Notes under the pieces: generated by a model
What the model saw: the letters and a program-made list of their open reading frames with translations, nothing else
Database searches by the model: none
What the model was told of the DNA's origin: nothing
Made by a program: the position numbers and the translations under genes
Origin: CAZDIO01 sp964505555
GTDB taxonomy: Bacteria; Bdellovibrionota_C; UBA2361; SZUA-149; CAZDIO01
Reading direction: 5' to 3'
Length of the DNA stretch: 38,054 nt
Assembly (NCBI GenBank): GCA_964505555.1
Contig: CAZDIO010000061.1
Coordinates: forward strand, 1-38,054
Shown here: positions 18,108-25,333 of the stretch, piece after piece
Layout: each line of letters begins with the position of its first letter
How positions within the stretch are numbered: position 1 is the first letter of the stretch

Positions 18108-18971
18108 TTAGGTGATCACTTCATACCGAAAGCGATCTTCCCAACAAAACATCGTGTTTAGCACTTCAGATTTTAAAAGCATCAAAGCAGCAAAGGCTTT
18201 TTCACGTGGTGTTTGCGGGCTGCAATTCATCGACATTAAAATATCGCTTTTTAGACCTTCAACTTCGCCTTCACGATACCGTGTAAATCGGAGCGTGCTC
18301 TGAACCGCTTCAACGTGCCAGAGATGATTGCTGATTTTTGCTGTATTTAAGAAGATATCCTTGGCACGGGTTGGGGTTTCAATAAAACCTCGTTTACCAA
18401 CGCGCATTAACTCTTCACAGGCACGCTCTGGTGAGGAGACATGCTCAAGAACGTGCGAACAATAGACAAAATCAAACTCTTTATCTGAAAAAGGCATTTT
18501 CTCTACATTACATTCAGTAACGGGAACACCGGAGAGTTCCTGAAAAGGCTGCCCGGCACGACCGTATCCATGATCTGAGGTCGTAAGATCTACTAAATGG
18601 GTAGCCCGAGGAAAGGGATGGTTTCCACTTCCCACATCTAAAACCCGTTCGTTTGGATGGATTATGAAATTAAAGTGGCGTGCTTGATAGAGCGTACATC
18701 GGTCCTGAGGAAACTGTTGATAGACGTTATGAAGTTCAGAAAGAAGCTCTGTTCCAAAAGAAGGGTTTGTATCGATAAGGTGCTCAATGATATCAATCCC
18801 GTCGTAGTGGCGGCCGAGATCAAAGAGTTGTTGAACAAGGGTAAGCCCCTCTTGGATATCGCAAATATCGGTTTGGAACTTTTGTCGACGCCACCTCTCG
18901 GTAACGTTACCAACCAAGTTTGATCCTCTCGGGGCGAGATTTTCTGTTGTCGTAAATGAGTTATGATCCAT
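18108..18971 (-). CDS. type 11 SAM-dependent methyltransferase
   Basis: This methyltransferase of 287 residues has motif I RVLDVGSGNHPFP at about 109-121, the beta-2 acidic residue in HLVDLTTSD, ECNVEKMPFSDKEFDFVYCSHVLEHV (motifs II and III), and ELMRVGKRGFIETPTRA, which is typical of the methyltransferase_11 group seen in glycan clusters. The N-terminal 100 residues are helical and poorly conserved in appearance. It is transcribed divergently from the TPR-SGNH-LRR gene at 19168, with 196 bases between them. The substrate is unknown; a sugar or glycolipid is likely from context. Confidence 0.8.
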   Translation of the reverse strand: MDHNSFTTTENLAPRGSNLVGNVTERWRRQKFQTDICDIQEGLTLVQQLFDLGRHYDGIDIIEHLIDTNPSFGTELLSELHNVYQQFPQDRCTLYQARHFNFIIHPNERVLDVGSGNHPFPRATHLVDLTTSDHGYGRAGQPFQELSGVPVTECNVEKMPFSDKEFDFVYCSHVLEHVSSPERACEELMRVGKRGFIETPTRAKDIFLNTAKISNHLWHVEAVQSTLRFTRYREGEVEGLKSDILMSMNCSPQTPREKAFAALMLLKSEVLNTMFCWEDRFRYEVIT

Positions 18972-19167
18972 GTTTTTTGTAAAAGAATTGCTCTAAGAGA
19001 TTTTGGCAATAATCCTTGCATTTTAGATGCTGAGAAAAACAGGAAAGGTGCGTCAATTCTCTCTACAATCAGGGGAGAAAAGCTGAAACCAGGTATTTTA
19101 CCTATTCATCTTAAGAAGATGCGTATTTTGCGCTGCCTCCTTAGACGCTTCTCCATGGGATTACAGA

Positions 19168-21471
19168 ATGACTTTGGAACCGGTTCAAAACCTCCTCAAT
19201 CAGGCTACCATTGCCATTCAAAGTAACCAAAGTGAGGTAGCACTCCAGTTTCTTGCTCAGGCACAACAACTCAACCCTCAAACCCCTGAGCTGAACTATC
19301 TTCTGGGGATCGTTCTTGCGAAACTTAACATGATTGAACACGCCATTGCTGCGCTCCAGCAGGAGCTCTTGTTTCGACCCAAGCACCAAGATGCAAACTC
19401 TCTCTTAGAAGCACTTCTTCAAACACGAAATCCACATCTGTCGGATCTGTTTGAACTAAGAGTTCGCTACGGTCTCCCGCATTTCTTTAAAAAGGTTCGC
19501 TCCGGTCAGAAAGTAAAGGTGTGCTACGTTGGAGGGAGCGTTACCGTGCAACGAGGGTGGCGTGAGCGAAGTTTTACGTGGCTTCAGAAAGAGTACCCTG
19601 AGGTAGAGATGGAGCATATTCATGCTGCTCGTGGTGGAGAGAACATGGTGCTTGCAAGTTTTAAATGGAATGAGGATGTGCTTGTTCACGAGTTTGATCT
19701 TCTCCTGATTGAGTATGGCATTAACGGGGCAAATGGAGCAGAGAGTGCGTACAAAGCCATTGAAAAAATGGTTAGAAATACCTGGAAAAAAGATAAAACG
19801 ATCGACATCCTCTTTGTTCATGTGGTTAATCGAGACGTGCTTGAGCATGCGACTCGGCACAGGAAGTGCACCCCGGATATTACTGCTATTGAGAGGGTAG
19901 CCGATTACTATGGCTTACCCTCGCTGAGTATGGCTAAAGAAATTGCCGAGCAGTTTAAGGCAGGAAGGATAATCTACGATCAACAGCATTATCAAGATCT
20001 AAAAAACGAGTTTGGTCCTGCCCTTAAGTCTCAGCAGCGAAGAATTTTCACTCATGATGGAATTCATCCTGTGTATGGATCTGGAGATCTGTTCTACTTA
20101 GATGTGTTTAGCCGCTCGTTTCCTAAGTTTGAATTGGAGAGTTTCTCTTCTCCATTAACTGCTGAACGGGTGCTGCCAGAGCCTTTTATCTCCATAGAGG
20201 AGACACACACTTTTAACTCCCTTTTTCAGGGGTTTACCGATGATATTTTGATAGTTGAGGGACTTCGAGAGCTTGAAGGAACAATTCCAGATCTCTCTTT
20301 GAAAACGAAGTTACGAGAGTTTCATTGTCTGTACAATCGATTAACAGGTTCGATTCCTAGTCTCAATTCTAATCCAGATCTGGAGATCTTTGATTGTTCG
20401 GGAAATGAACTCTCAGGGGAGCTTCCAGCGCTTGAGATAAATAAAAAACTTCGCCGTTTTTCATGTGCAAGAAATAACCTCAGTGGCGCATTACCGGAGC
20501 TAAAAAGTAACACAGCGCTTCAATATTTTAACTTTGAACAAAACAACCTCACGGGAAGAATTCCAGAACTTTCTTACTGTAAAGATCTTATCCTTTTTGA
20601 AGGAGAGAGAAACAAATTGCGTGGACCGATCCCTTCTCTTTCGCAGTTGCCAAAACTTGAAACTGTTTACCTGCACTACAACGAGATAGAAGACTCTATT
20701 CCAGAGCTTACTGAGGTTCCATCTCTCCGGTTCTTTCTCTGCTACAATAATCGCCTTACCGGTCAGATACCGAGTTTAGAAAAAAGTAAAGAACTCGTCT
20801 GGTTTGAGTGTCATAACAATCTTCTTAATGGAGAAATTCCATCACTGAGGGGGCTGCAAAAACTAGCGGTTTTTCATTGCCATTACAACCAACTCACCGG
20901 TGAGATTCCATCGTTAAGTGATCTGATAAATCTTACAAAATTTAATTGTAGTCATAATCGCCTTACAGGAGAGCTCCCAGAATTACGAGGGTGCTTGCAG
21001 TTAAGTGAATTTCTTTGTAGTCACAACGTGCTGAGCGGAAAGATTCCTGAACTTGAGATGAATGAAACACTTACTATTTTTGATTGTAGTAGTAATAATC
21101 TCACTGGTATGCTTCCTGAGCTCCGTGCGTGCTCGATTCTAAATGAATTTCGATGTTCACGAAACGCTTTGTCAGGAGTCGTGCCTACCCTTGTTGGAAC
21201 TGCTCTTCAGGTTTTTGATTGCGAAACAAATAATTTAGATGGCTACACAAAAGGCGCATTTAACATCTTCTCCTTACGATACGTTGATGTCAGCTTCAAT
21301 AAGTTTTCCTCGCAGATATTGGAGGATATGCTTGGTGATCTTGTTACCTCTCTAGAATGTCAGGAACGTCCACCTGCGCGCATACTGATGCGTGGTTATT
21401 CTGGGTTTAGTGAGCAATTTGGTAAATACCGGCAGATTCTTGAAAAAGCTGGTTGGAGTGTTGAGACGTAA
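19168..21471 (+). CDS. TPR + SGNH-hydrolase + plant-type LRR fusion protein
   Basis: This is a three-part protein of 767 residues. Residues 1-85 form TPR-like helices (SEVALQFLAQAQQLNPQTP, HAIAALQQELLFRPKHQDA). Residues of about 112-320 resemble an SGNH/GDSL esterase: GGS at 122-124 (nucleophile S124), EYGINGANG at 182-190 in place of the usual GxND block, and DGIHP with D297 and H300. Residues 382-767 hold 15 leucine-rich repeats, almost all exactly 23 residues, with consensus LxxFxCxxNxLTGxIPxL, the form best known from plant receptor LRRs. Eleven repeats carry cysteine at position 6. No signal peptide or membrane segment is seen, so it may be cytoplasmic. The role is unknown; acyl transfer or removal on a glycan is a guess from context. 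Confidence 0.8.
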   Translation: MTLEPVQNLLNQATIAIQSNQSEVALQFLAQAQQLNPQTPELNYLLGIVLAKLNMIEHAIAALQQELLFRPKHQDANSLLEALLQTRNPHLSDLFELRVRYGLPHFFKKVRSGQKVKVCYVGGSVTVQRGWRERSFTWLQKEYPEVEMEHIHAARGGENMVLASFKWNEDVLVHEFDLLLIEYGINGANGAESAYKAIEKMVRNTWKKDKTIDILFVHVVNRDVLEHATRHRKCTPDITAIERVADYYGLPSLSMAKEIAEQFKAGRIIYDQQHYQDLKNEFGPALKSQQRRIFTHDGIHPVYGSGDLFYLDVFSRSFPKFELESFSSPLTAERVLPEPFISIEETHTFNSLFQGFTDDILIVEGLRELEGTIPDLSLKTKLREFHCLYNRLTGSIPSLNSNPDLEIFDCSGNELSGELPALEINKKLRRFSCARNNLSGALPELKSNTALQYFNFEQNNLTGRIPELSYCKDLILFEGERNKLRGPIPSLSQLPKLETVYLHYNEIEDSIPELTEVPSLRFFLCYNNRLTGQIPSLEKSKELVWFECHNNLLNGEIPSLRGLQKLAVFHCHYNQLTGEIPSLSDLINLTKFNCSHNRLTGELPELRGCLQLSEFLCSHNVLSGKIPELEMNETLTIFDCSSNNLTGMLPELRACSILNEFRCSRNALSGVVPTLVGTALQVFDCETNNLDGYTKGAFNIFSLRYVDVSFNKFSSQILEDMLGDLVTSLECQERPPARILMRGYSGFSEQFGKYRQILEKAGWSVET

Positions 21472-21483
21472 GTCCATTTAAAA

Positions 21484-21571
21484 TTGAACACAGAGTTTCA
21501 CAGGGTTTCACAGAGTGTGGGAATAATTAAATAATTAAACTCTGTGTAATCCTGTGAAACTCTGTGTTCAA
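21484..21571. repeat. CACAGAG inverted repeat, copy A
   Basis: The left arm at 21484-21516 (TTGAACACAGAGTTTCACAG...) pairs with 21539-21571, 33 bases with two mismatches, around a short AT-rich loop. It starts 12 bases after the stop of the LRR gene and could act as a bidirectional terminator between convergent genes. Confidence 0.8.
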
Positions 21572-21611
21572 CCTTCCCTTCTTCCCCCGCAGAGCGCTTT
21601 CAGTTAGCAGT

Positions 21612-21665
21612 GGCTTAGAGAAAGAACTTATTTAATCAAGAACCTCTTTCCAGTTTTTAGAAAGG
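21612..21665 (-). pseudogene. relic copy of an acyl-CoA dehydrogenase 3' end, copy 1
   Basis: Read on the minus strand, these 54 bases match the 3' end of the acyl-CoA dehydrogenase gene at 37816-37869 with three mismatches. They encode LSKNWKEVLD and a stop codon plus about 20 bases beyond it. The differences are conservative (AAT to AAC is synonymous, ATC to GTT is Ile to Val), so a paralogous gene tail is a possible source. Upstream sequence is unrelated. Confidence 0.7.
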
Positions 21666-21767
21666 CCCGCAAGGAGCGGGAGGGAAAAATCATCTCCTGG
21701 CTCGCAACGCAGCTGTGACGCATTTATTAGAGCTAAGGGAGTTTTATTAGATTACAGCATATGATTA

Positions 21768-21856
21768 TTGAACACAGAGTTTCACAGGGTTGCACAGAGT
21801 GTGGGAATAATTAAATAATTCAAACTCTGTGTAACCCTGTGAAACTCTGTGTTCAA
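21768..21856. repeat. CACAGAG inverted repeat, copy B
   Basis: The arms at 21768-21800 and 21824-21856 are 33 bases each and near-complementary, with a loop almost the same as copy A. It opens the second tandem unit. Confidence 0.8.
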
Positions 21857-21896
21857 TCTTCCCTTCTTCGCCCGCAGGGCGCTTTCAGTTAGCAGT

Positions 21897-21950
21897 GGCT
21901 TAGAGAAAGAACTTATTTAATCAAGGATCTCTTTCCAGTTTTTAGAAAGG
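21897..21950 (-). pseudogene. relic copy of an acyl-CoA dehydrogenase 3' end, copy 2
   Basis: On the minus strand these 54 bases match 37816-37869 with a single synonymous difference (AAC for AAT). They encode LSKNWKEILD followed by TAA and the same downstream bases. This is the closer of the two copies. Confidence 0.75.
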
Positions 21951-22017
21951 CCCGCAACGACAGCTGTGACGCATTTATTAGAGTTAAGGGAGTTTTATTA
22001 GATTACAGCATATGATT

Positions 22018-22072
22018 ATTGAACACAGAGTTAAATTTAAAGAATTTTTTACTCTGTGCTACTTTGTGTTCG
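22018..22072. repeat. CACAGAG inverted repeat, shortened copy C
   Basis: TTGAACACAGAGT begins at 22018, and the partner ACTCTGTG with TTTGTGTTCG ends near 22072. The middle is reduced and replaced by AT-rich sequence. Its right arm overlaps the last codons and the TAG stop of the leftward ligase gene, whose C-terminal residues SNTK are encoded inside it. Confidence 0.65.
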
Positions 22073-23462
22073 ATGACAAACGCTCATCGAGAAATTTTTG
22101 TCGAGAGCTTTTTCTTGAGATCTTTCCTGAAGAGGATTTTATCAGCCAACCATTTGGAACTTGAACACATCTCTCAATACCAAGCTGACGAAGGTTTTTT
22201 AAAAGCTCAAACTCCTCAAGCTCTCCTTCATAGAGAACGCACGAAGTTAGCTCCCCCTCTTTTTTTCCAGGAATCGCCACACAAGCAACTCGTCCCGGTT
22301 TGACACCAGAAATAGCGGTTGCTGATTGTTCAATTATTTCGGGGATGATTTTATTCCCCCGACTTTTGAACATGTCATCAACTCGTCCCATGACAAAAAG
22401 TCTTCCATCCTGAACCACTCCTGAATCTCCCGTATGATACCACTCATTAACTATCTGGTTATTTTCTCCTGTATCATACGAAGAGAAGAGATGCTTCGAG
22501 CGGATGCAGATCTCTTCATTCTCAATTTTTATTTCATTGGAGCCAAACGCCTTACCACTCGTTCGAAGTCCGTGAAACTCTGCAGAGTCATCCCCTTGAG
22601 TTACAGAAAAAACGTTTTCTGCCATCGCATAACAGCCGTGTATGGTTGTATGAAACTTCTCTTCAAACCGACGGCAGGTTGATTCAAAAACAGGCTCAGC
22701 ACAACTTATAAACCGTGTAGCAGAAAGATCTTCCTCTTCACACCGAGAGACAAGATAATCAAAGGCAAAATTTGGTTGCCAACAAAGCGTTGGTTGAAAC
22801 TCTCGGCACGCACTAACAAAGAGATCAGGTCTTGCAAGCCATTCTAGGTTGCTCATCGCCGTAATATCGTACCCAAGATGAAGAGGGAGGAGAAACGCAG
22901 CGATTAAGCCCATATCGTGGTAGTGAGGAAGCCAGGAGATAATTCGCTCTGAATCTCCAAGCTGAAGCGCTTTGGCATAATCGAGGTTGTGACAGATTAG
23001 TTCAGCGGCGGTGTATGAGATCCTCTTTCGAATTCCTGTCGTTCCACTACTAAACTGCATAAAAAGTGGTTGTTCAGGAAGTACGGAACTTTTGTTTATC
23101 AGCTCTCCTTCAAAAGGCTCTGCTATCGGTAAAATGGGTATTCCTAAGTGCTGAAACCGGGCGCTACTTAGTAAGCAGAGCTCTTGTGCACGAAGCCCTG
23201 CAATTTGTTTCTCAAAGTAACCACTATCAAGTTTGAAGTTTGGAATAGTGTAATAACAAGGGATTTTTCCAGCAAGGATACAACCAATAAACGCCGTAAA
23301 GGCATCAATTCCTGGCTCCCAAAGAAGACAGATCTTTTTTTCTTCTATCCGCTGAAGTAAACTTGCCGCTTGAACACACCGTTTTTCAAACTCACTTGGT
23401 TCAAGGACTGTGGAGTTTCCTCGAAGATCAATCCAGCGTATCTTTGAGCGAAAGGGAAACAT
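22059..23462 (-). CDS. acyl-adenylate-forming ligase, FAAL/acyl-CoA synthetase-like
   Basis: This ANL-superfamily enzyme of 467 residues is expected to activate a carboxylic acid as acyl-AMP. The N-terminal part (LLWEPGIDAFTAFIGCILAGKIPCYY) fits the family. The P-loop is FSSGTTGIRKR at about 137-147. YHTGDSGVVQDGRLFVMGRVDD contains the ATP-binding aspartate and hinge, and the C-terminal SSSGKISRK supplies the catalytic lysine (K447). It is shorter than many relatives, mainly at the N-terminus. Its ATG shares one base with the stop of the upstream acyl carrier protein gene (TAATG), so the ligase probably loads that carrier rather than CoA. The acyl substrate is unknown. Confidence 0.85.
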   Translation of the reverse strand: MFPFRSKIRWIDLRGNSTVLEPSEFEKRCVQAASLLQRIEEKKICLLWEPGIDAFTAFIGCILAGKIPCYYTIPNFKLDSGYFEKQIAGLRAQELCLLSSARFQHLGIPILPIAEPFEGELINKSSVLPEQPLFMQFSSGTTGIRKRISYTAAELICHNLDYAKALQLGDSERIISWLPHYHDMGLIAAFLLPLHLGYDITAMSNLEWLARPDLFVSACREFQPTLCWQPNFAFDYLVSRCEEEDLSATRFISCAEPVFESTCRRFEEKFHTTIHGCYAMAENVFSVTQGDDSAEFHGLRTSGKAFGSNEIKIENEEICIRSKHLFSSYDTGENNQIVNEWYHTGDSGVVQDGRLFVMGRVDDMFKSRGNKIIPEIIEQSATAISGVKPGRVACVAIPGKKEGELTSCVLYEGELEEFELLKNLRQLGIERCVQVPNGWLIKSSSGKISRKSSRQKFLDERLSSNTK

Positions 23463-23722
23463 TAGGGAGAGGTGCTGTCAGAGGTTTGTGATTGAATGAG
23501 CTTCGTTACCGAGCGCTGAAAGGAGGTAACACTTTGGAGATCGTCAAAGGGGATATTTTCAACGAGTTCAAAAAAATCAAGTCCGGTAATCTCAGAAACA
23601 GCGTAGGTTAGATTTGTAATCGTAAGTGAATCTAATTCTTGCGCAAACCCTTCAGAGTTTACCCGAAGCAGATCGCGATATTTATCCACACAATCTAGAA
23701 CTAATTTTTCAACATTATTCAT
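23462..23722 (-). CDS. acyl carrier protein
   Basis: This small acidic carrier of 86 residues has the phosphopantetheine attachment site in QELDSLTITNLTYAV, with serine 32 in the DSL motif, followed by the helix typical of the family. It is distinct from a housekeeping AcpP, since it lies with a dedicated acyl-adenylating ligase. Together they could deliver an acyl or aminoacyl group to a sugar or lipid in the glycan pathway. The stop codon overlaps the ligase start by one base. Confidence 0.88.
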   Translation of the reverse strand: MNNVEKLVLDCVDKYRDLLRVNSEGFAQELDSLTITNLTYAVSEITGLDFFELVENIPFDDLQSVTSFQRSVTKLIQSQTSDSTSP

Positions 23723-23824
23723 ATGAGTAATGCTAGCAACAACTTTGGACAGTGTCGAGATCCATTCCTAACATAAGAGCCAAGGCTTCCATCGCGAAAT
23801 ACTGCCTCATATAGAATGAAAAAG

Positions 23825-23926
23825 CCTGTCATTGCGAGCGAAGCGAAGCAATCTCGAACCCTCAATTGCGATATGAGATTGCTTCGCTTCGCCCGGCGGC
23901 CGGGCCTCCCGGCTCGCAACGACAGG
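23825..23926. repeat. REP-like palindromic element, copy 3, with GC-rich insertion
   Basis: The core CCTGTCATTGCGAGCGAAGC ... GCAACGACAGG has the loop orientation of copy 2. The right arm is interrupted by 21 bases at 23892-23912 that include the palindrome CCCGGCGGCCGGG. The flanks again extend the pairing (AAAAAGCC on the left, GGCGAGGTTTTT on the right). Because it is followed by T-runs on both strands, it could act as a terminator for the leftward pyruvyl-transferase-like gene. Confidence 0.8.
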
Positions 23927-23960
23927 CGAGGTTTTTCTTTTAACACGATTTTAGTATAAT

Positions 23961-25139
23961 TTAATTCCCCGCAATCAACTCTCCGATCTGCTTATGAAAA
24001 TTACAAACTTGTTGTTTAAGCTGTTTAGTGATTTTAGAATACCTCTCTCGTATCGCTTGCTCTTCCCTGAGGGAGGTTTCGATGAGCTGGGTAAGCCCGC
24101 TTTCAAACCCCTTTTTACTAACATCAATAGTGCGATCCAAAATCCCAAGCTCTTCGTAGAGAAGGTGAACCTGCGGATAGCAAACTAAGCCGATACTTGG
24201 TGTGCCAAGTCCGATCGGACAAACGTTTGCATGAAATCGCATTCCAAGTGAAAGATCTGCCTTACGGTAGGTGTCAAAGAGGTACCGTTCAGCACCAGCT
24301 CCTTGAAGATAGGGAGCGATACTTATTCGTTGTCTCCGAATCGGATCAGAGAAGCAATCTAGGAGATCTCCAAAAACCCTTACATCACGAAAGATATGGG
24401 GAACAAATACAAGTTGGAGATCTTCATTTTTCTCAAGAACGACACTCAAGGAGTTAGAAAAAGTTGTTAAAAAATCTAAATAAGAGTTCTCATCTCCACT
24501 GTTTTGTCCACTACTTCCTCCACTTCCTCCAGGAAACCTTCTCTCGAGCATATCCCCAGCAAGGTTAATTACAATATTTCGTTTCTTCTCACCAAGCTCT
24601 GGGTGCTTACAGTCATCTACTTCAACAAAAAAACCACCATCAGGAACGATACTCATCTTTTCAAGATAAGAAGCTCCCAGATACTTTTTTACTGTCGCAG
24701 CAGAGCCATCGTTTCGAATTGAAACACGCATCTGTGGGTGCTTGAAGATCTCATCAAGAAACCTTTTGAATCTTTCTAATCGTTCCTCGCTAACCCCCTG
24801 TCCGGCATCAACACCGAGTGAGTAAAAAACAAGTGGTTTTTTAATCTTTGCTAGCAGTTCCGGCCGAAGATCGATGGAGGTTCCGGTAGCTGAATTCTCA
24901 ACCCAGAGTTCAAAGTAATTCCCGCCACCAATGAGGCAGATATCGTGTTTATTTACGAGATCAACGAAGGATTCATCAAAAAAGCGCTTTTTGTAGTAAA
25001 AATCTCGAATTTCAACCTGGTTAAAATGCAGCTCATCGGCGAGGTTGCTCTTTAGTAAGCTATAGGTGCCGTTGTGGTTAGCGTTATCCCCAATGTTTCC
25101 TACAAAGCTAGCAACGTGGAGTAATTGAACTTTTTTCAT
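23961..25139 (-). CDS. polysaccharide pyruvyl transferase family protein
   Basis: This protein of about 392 residues resembles the PS_pyruv_trans family, which includes ketal-pyruvate transferases and other sugar-modifying enzymes. The N-terminus MKKVQLLHVASFVGNIGDNA fits the family's glycine-rich start, and ICLIGGGNYFEL, VFYSLGVDAGQG and LGMRFHANVCPIGLGTPSIGL are its recurrent motifs. ATG 25139 is preferred because AAGG lies about eight bases upstream; ATG 25160 would add seven residues without a ribosome site. Its exact reaction cannot be read from sequence. It faces away from the nonulosonic acid operon. Confidence 0.8.
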   Translation of the reverse strand: MKKVQLLHVASFVGNIGDNANHNGTYSLLKSNLADELHFNQVEIRDFYYKKRFFDESFVDLVNKHDICLIGGGNYFELWVENSATGTSIDLRPELLAKIKKPLVFYSLGVDAGQGVSEERLERFKRFLDEIFKHPQMRVSIRNDGSAATVKKYLGASYLEKMSIVPDGGFFVEVDDCKHPELGEKKRNIVINLAGDMLERRFPGGSGGSSGQNSGDENSYLDFLTTFSNSLSVVLEKNEDLQLVFVPHIFRDVRVFGDLLDCFSDPIRRQRISIAPYLQGAGAERYLFDTYRKADLSLGMRFHANVCPIGLGTPSIGLVCYPQVHLLYEELGILDRTIDVSKKGFESGLTQLIETSLREEQAIRERYSKITKQLKQQVCNFHKQIGELIAGN

Positions 25140-25160
25140 CGAGTAGACCTTATTTTTCAA

Positions 25161-25333
25161 ACAATCGTAGCCTAAAGATCAATTCCTTTCCACGAATAAG
25201 AACGCACGGGCAGCTCTTCTAGGAACGGGATTTTATTAGCTTTTTAATGACTTAGCCAGGATCCCCTCAACCCACTGAAGCATCATATAATCTGCCGTTA
25301 CTCTTACGTAATTTTACCCTGAGGATAAGTGAT
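25161..25333 (+). promoter_or_regulatory. divergent region with probable promoter of the nonulosonic acid operon
   Basis: TATAAT at 25286-25291 lies about 43 bases upstream of the hisF-like gene; no strong -35 was found. GAGGA at 25321-25325, eight bases before TTG 25334, is the ribosome site that supports the unusual TTG start. The region also has to drive the leftward pyruvyl-transferase-like gene. Confidence 0.45.

Larger units (their letters stand above)
21484..22017. repeat. tandem direct duplication, units of 284 and 250 bases
   Basis: Unit 1 (21484-21767) and unit 2 (21768-22017) are near-identical and begin with the same inverted repeat. Unit 2 lacks about 35 bases present in unit 1 (around 21674-21708), and the deletion is bounded by CGCAA on both sides, as expected of slipped-strand deletion. 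A third unit begins at 22018 but stops after its inverted repeat. The 587-base gap between convergent genes is almost entirely this repeat; no transposase or intact ORF is present. Confidence 0.9.

Noticed and set aside
18963..19226. 87-residue ORF between the methyltransferase and LRR genes
   Set aside because: It runs out of frame into the TPR start; the TPR-encoding frame at 19168 is clearly the real one.
21484..22072. Tandem repeat considered as an insertion sequence
   Set aside because: It has inverted repeats but no transposase ORF or target-site duplication.
23719..23946. 75-residue ORF on the minus strand upstream of the acyl carrier protein gene
   Set aside because: It is a translation of the REP-like palindrome (residues such as CFASLAMTG arise from the repeat) and has no ribosome site; such ORFs are common artefacts.
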